A stretch of 24,179 nt of DNA from positions 1 to 24,179 of the forward strand of contig JAPOOH010000268.1 of NCBI GenBank assembly GCA_026713505.1, read 5' to 3'. The notes below the pieces were generated by a model that saw only the letters and a list, made by a program, of their open reading frames with translations, ran no database searches and was not told the DNA's origin. This DNA is from Chloroflexota bacterium. Its GTDB lineage: Bacteria > Chloroflexota > Dehalococcoidia > Lucifugimonadales > Australimonadaceae. Positions within the stretch are counted from its first letter, which is position 1. Every line of letters starts with the position of its first letter. Position numbers and translations under genes: made by a program. Below are positions 21,601-24,179 of this stretch, in pieces.

Positions 21601-24179
21601 TCGCCCAGCCCGGCCCAGGCGCCCCAGGCGATTGATTGCCCCGGGAGCCCCAGCGCCCGCCGGTGACCGGCGAGCTGGTCCAGGAAGGCGTTGGCCGCGG
21701 CGTGGTTCGCCTGCCCTGGGTTGCCAAGGACGCCCGCCACGCTCGAGAAGAGGACGAACATGTCCAGGTCGCGCTCGAAGGTTGCGCGGTGCAGGTGCCA
21801 GGCGCCGAGCACCTTCGGCCACAGCACCTCCTCGAACCGCTCCCAGCTCTGGTTCGTCAGTGCCGCGTCCGAGAGCACGCCCACGCTGTGGATGACTCCC
21901 CCCAGCGGCGGCAGCGTCGCATCGATGCGCTCCAGCATCAGGTCGATAGCCCCGGCGTTCGTTACGTCCGCGATCTCCACCTGCACGGTGAAGCCGCGTT
22001 CACGCAGCGCATCGATAGCCTCTGCAACCTCCGGGTCCGGAGGGCGGCGCCCGTTCAGGACGATCGCGCCCGCGCCCCGCTCCGCCAGCCAGGCGGCGAG
22101 TGCGCACCCGATGCCGCCCAGTCCGCCGGTGACGAGGTAGGTCCTGTCCTCGCGCAGCACTCCGCCTGCCATGGGAGAATTCGCAAGGACGATCTTGCCG
22201 ATGTGCCGCGCCGCCCGCATGAACTTCATCGCCGGTCCGGCCTCGGCCATCGTCCATCTCGTGTGGGGGAGCGGCCGTATCTCTCCCCCCGCGAGCCGTT
22301 GCATCACGCGTCGCAGGGCGTCACCCGGAACAGCCGGGTCGTGCTCCTTGAGCACGTCAAGCATCAGGATGGCGTAGGAGACGTCAGGCCGTACCGCTGC
22401 CATTTCCTCCTCAGACAGGATGTCCAGCCGGGCGAGTTCGATGAACCTGCCGCCTTGCGCCAGGCAGGACAGGCTCGCATCGATGAAGCCTTCCCCGGTC
22501 AGGCTGTTGACCACGACGTGCACGCCTTCACCGCCCGTGGCGTCGAGTATCTCCTGCCCGAACTTCGTCGAGCGGCTGTCGAATACGTGCTGTACGCCCA
22601 GCTCGCGGAGATACGCCTGCTTGGGCGCGCTCGCCGTCGCGAACACCTCCGCTCCCGCGGCCTGCGCCAGTTGGATGGCGGCCAGCCCCACGCCTCCCGC
22701 GCCGGAGTGGATGAGCACCCGGTCGCCGGGGTTCAGCCCCGAAAGATCGAACGAGAGCGCCGCGGAGACGAACGCGGTCGGGATCGTGGCGAGGTCCGCT
22801 ACCGGGAATTCCGGTGGGACAGTGGACACCATCTCCTCACGGGTGATCGCGTGGGAGCCGAACGTGCCGAAGGCCAGCCCAACCACGCGTTCGCCCACTG
22901 AGACGCTCGTCACCTCGGCGCCCACTTCCAGCACACGACCGCAGAACTCGCCGCCCAGCAGTCCTTCGTCGATGAGGTCCAGCGCGCGGAACAGGTCCCA
23001 GAAGTTGAGTCCGGCCGCCTCCACCGCGATCCGGACGTCTCGCGGCCCCAGGGGCCGGTCAGGGAAGGGGACCGCCTGCAGTCCTTCGAGCGCGCCGCCG
23101 GCATCGGGCTCCAGCAGCCAGGCGGCCTCGTCCGCCAGTGTCAGCCGCTCGGTCGCGGTTCCAGCCCTGACGAGGCGGGCTGCCTGGCGGTACCCCAGCC
23201 GATAAGCGATATGCGTCTCGGAGTCCGGGTAGAGCAGTTCGTTGACGAGGGCGGGCGTCGATGGCGGCGCCGCGGGGTCCAGGTCGATCATCCTCGGCTG
23301 AATGTGCGCCGCCTCCCGCGCGACCACCTTGCCGAAGCCCCAAAGCGTTGCGCCAGCGATCTCCCCGCCGTGCTCCTTTTCGAGCACCTGCCCTCCGCGC
23401 GTGAGCAACCAGAAGCCCTTCACGGGCGTCAGGTCAGCGTCGGTTATGCCCTGCACGAGCGCGAGCGCGCTTGACACCGAGAGTCTTACGTCGTGTGAGA
23501 ACTCATCGGCGGTGGCATCCGGCCCGTGCCCGTCCAGCGCCATGAGATGGACGACGCCGTTGAGTGGCAGGTCCGCCGGCAGGCCTTCGAGCAACGAGCG
23601 CCAGGACTCGCGACTCTCCGGCTCCACGTCGGCGCCCGCCAGCACGACGGTCTGGTTGCGGGAGGTGAGCGCCGCAGCCAGCTCGTCTCCCACGCCGCCG
23701 CGGTCGCCTGCGACTATCCAGGCCCCCGGCGGTTCCATAACCTCCGCAGGGCCCTGCGCCATGATGACGCCCCTGTCCGGCTCGGCTGACGCGGACGCCT
23801 CCACACCCAGCACCTCCGCCTCCACGAATCCCGCGTCACCGAGGGCCTGGCGCCACACCGCCGGGCTGGCAAGCGCGTGATGCGGGCGGTAGGAGTCGGC
23901 GAACCGCCACCAACCGTCCAGTTGTCCGAACGTGAGGTCCAGCCAACCCTGGCCGCGAAGGTTCTCGAGCGCCAGCAACTGGCCCGACGGCGCCAGGAGG
24001 TCACGGCAGTGCGCCAGCGTTTCTTCCAGGTAGCGGGTCGCGTGCAGGACGTTCGACGCGATCACGAGGTCGTAGCCGTGGGCATCGTAGCCCTGCGCGA
24101 TCGGGTCCTTCTCGATGTCCAGCACCCGGTACTCGATGGACGCTTCGCTGCCGCCGAAGCGCGCCTCCGCTTCCGCGAA
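18678..24179 (-). CDS. Type I polyketide synthase, C-terminal 1833 residues: cMT-psiKR-ER-KR-ACP-KS-degenerate AT
   Basis: The frame is open through the right edge, so the N-terminus (expected KS-AT-DH) is missing. Residues count from the edge. 1-145: end of a C-methyltransferase (DLVIASNVLHAT). 150-350: structural KR half. 365-672: enoyl reductase (LNFWDLF; HSGAGGVGLAAIQLA). 675-880: ketoreductase (TGGLGGIG; LFSSVAG) with His826 in NHAAAN where Tyr is usual. 950-1030: ACP with GMDSL, Ser988. 1054-1473: ketosynthase with Cys1219 (MACASSL), EAHGVGS and KTNIGHLESAAG, so the Cys-His-His triad is intact. About 1606-1790: an acyltransferase remnant whose GHSxG reads GQGPG (Gly1700, codon 19080-19082), with the second half largely deleted but the closing YPFQRRRHWI linker kept. 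The visible module would C-methylate and reduce its chain. It is followed by ACP, PPTase and hydrolase genes. Confidence 0.93.
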   Translation of the reverse strand, partial: FAEAEARFGGSEASIEYRVLDIEKDPIAQGYDAHGYDLVIASNVLHATRYLEETLAHCRDLLAPSGQLLALENLRGQGWLDLTFGQLDGWWRFADSYRPHHALASPAVWRQALGDAGFVEAEVLGVEASASAEPDRGVIMAQGPAEVMEPPGAWIVAGDRGGVGDELAAALTSRNQTVVLAGADVEPESRESWRSLLEGLPADLPLNGVVHLMALDGHGPDATADEFSHDVRLSVSSALALVQGITDADLTPVKGFWLLTRGGQVLEKEHGGEIAGATLWGFGKVVAREAAHIQPRMIDLDPAAPPSTPALVNELLYPDSETHIAYRLGYRQAARLVRAGTATERLTLADEAAWLLEPDAGGALEGLQAVPFPDRPLGPRDVRIAVEAAGLNFWDLFRALDLIDEGLLGGEFCGRVLEVGAEVTSVSVGERVVGLAFGTFGSHAITREEMVSTVPPEFPVADLATIPTAFVSAALSFDLSGLNPGDRVLIHSGAGGVGLAAIQLAQAAGAEVFATASAPKQAYLRELGVQHVFDSRSTKFGQEILDATGGEGVHVVVNSLTGEGFIDASLSCLAQGGRFIELARLDILSEEEMAAVRPDVSYAILMLDVLKEHDPAVPGDALRRVMQRLAGGEIRPLPHTRWTMAEAGPAMKFMRAARHIGKIVLANSPMAGGVLREDRTYLVTGGLGGIGCALAAWLAERGAGAIVLNGRRPPDPEVAEAIDALRERGFTVQVEIADVTNAGAIDLMLERIDATLPPLGGVIHSVGVLSDAALTNQSWERFEEVLWPKVLGAWHLHRATFERDLDMFVLFSSVAGVLGNPGQANHAAANAFLDQLAGHRRALGLPGQSIAWGAWAGLGEAEEQRERIARQLEAAGTGWITPEQGLRAFDQVLRQDMTAGMVAAVDWPTFSKNHEQLPPLLEDLLVAEDGAVEATPAPGDVLSGLWDASMAERVQMLASFLQRELQAVMRLPSPPAASVEFSELGMDSLMAVELRNRLNRAFAGEYVVPNTVVFDYPSVTGLARHLAGELGEPAEAALPERRAPESQRSSDVKDGIAIVGMACRFPGAEDLSAFWRLLVAGETAVADGREGPGEWHGAVGDPAARDNAFLRGAYIKDIDLFDSRFFRIAPIEARMMDPQQRMMLETSWQALEDAGIDPDRLRGSRTGVYAGVGGSEYRDLIAASGRSNSYLGTTGSVTVGRVAFALGLEGPAMPMDMACASSLAAVHQAVAGLQRREVDLALAGGVNAVLSPQVTRFMADLGMLSSLGECRTFDATADGYVRGEGCGIVVLKRLSDAEAEGDRIWGVIRGSAVNQNGASMGLTVPKGPAQERVIEDALALAGVAPSEVDYLEAHGVGSNLGDPIEVRAAAAVYGKGREADRPLLIGSVKTNIGHLESAAGIASLIKSVLAMEHGLIPKHLHLDTPNPNVDWDHLPVRVTTDATDWPFVPDRPPRAGVSAFGLSGTNAHVIVEGSGVLEDAVTGNGWPAGSSEPVALPFAEPRLDRASADRSTRMLPLSGKTDRALRELASRYLSWLDRDPERFPPECSASDGALADLAWTASVGRSHFPHRAGVVFRDAASLREGLKAVAERDETPEEQEPRAASRVAFVYTGECSGWMGTGEALYDCEPVFRAVLDRCDAALREARGASLLDVMFGRPGAAGGLDDPAWAQPAVYALECALTALWSSVGVRPDVVMGQGPGELAASQAAGVFSLEDGLRSAARRGDLTASGAQESPEAALDGIALASPSIRLVSSLSGETEIDLVVEVALSDPNAGFVEAVAGAYEAGLSLSFPGLFAGESRRRVALPGYPFQRRRHWIEPLERLMPGAGGC

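Noticed and set aside
18678..24125. GTG at 24125 as the start of the PKS
   Set aside because: The frame stays open to the window edge, and the 18 extra codons (EARFGGSEASIEYR and neighbours) continue a methyltransferase domain, so the true start is outside the window.

Overview
The window is GC-rich (roughly 60% by eye) bacterial DNA. The gene content best fits a marine Chloroflexota of the SAR202 / Dehalococcoidia type: a Rieske ring-hydroxylating oxygenase beside tandem Pht5-like proteins, secreted FN3/Ig-like/RCC1 proteins, and decayed FN3 genes. This placement is inferred from family content; there is no rRNA or marker gene in the window.

Layout. (1) 1-9108 is a surface-protein and debris region. 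It holds the tail of a membrane protein (1-116), a secreted FN3 protein (704-2158) flanked by two diverged inverted copies of a ~190-bp repeat, and a 1313-aa secreted protein with four Ig-like repeats and an RCC1-type region of fifteen exact 37-aa units (2481-6422). After these come about 1 kb without a recognisable gene but with a striking RNA-like hairpin (7030-7087), and a badly broken minus-strand FN3/PPC-type gene (7396-8890). (2) 9109-10152 is a ComM/YifB AAA+ gene cut off in its ATPase domain at a palindrome, marking the edge of the debris. (3) 10275-16473 is a catabolic block whose members resemble phthalate-pathway families: an Asp/Glu-racemase-fold protein without the usual cysteines, a Rieske oxygenase alpha subunit (Pht3-like), two tandem Pht5-like proteins, a class II aldolase-fold protein (PhtC-like) and a Gfo/Idh/MocA dehydrogenase (Pht4-like). 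A divergent promoter region (11037-11198) and a hairpin between the convergent halves (14367-14406) organise it. (4) 16644-24179 is a minus-strand polyketide operon that runs off the right edge: a type I PKS (cMT-psiKR-ER-KR-ACP-KS-degenerate AT), a discrete ACP, an Sfp-type phosphopantetheinyl transferase and an alpha/beta hydrolase.

How the genes may work together. In the catabolic block, oxygenation, dehydrogenation and decarboxylation of an aromatic or cyclic carboxylate could be carried out by the Rieske, Gfo/Idh and Pht5/aldolase proteins. No ferredoxin or reductase partner is present. In the PKS block, one visible module is of the fully reducing, C-methylating type. The chain then ends in a KS whose acyltransferase has lost its catalytic serine and its C-terminal half. 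The discrete ACP, its PPTase and the hydrolase lie immediately downstream behind their own candidate promoter. I read this as a termination or release unit that takes its acyl group, or its carrier, in trans. This PKS terminus is the best candidate here for an undescribed system.
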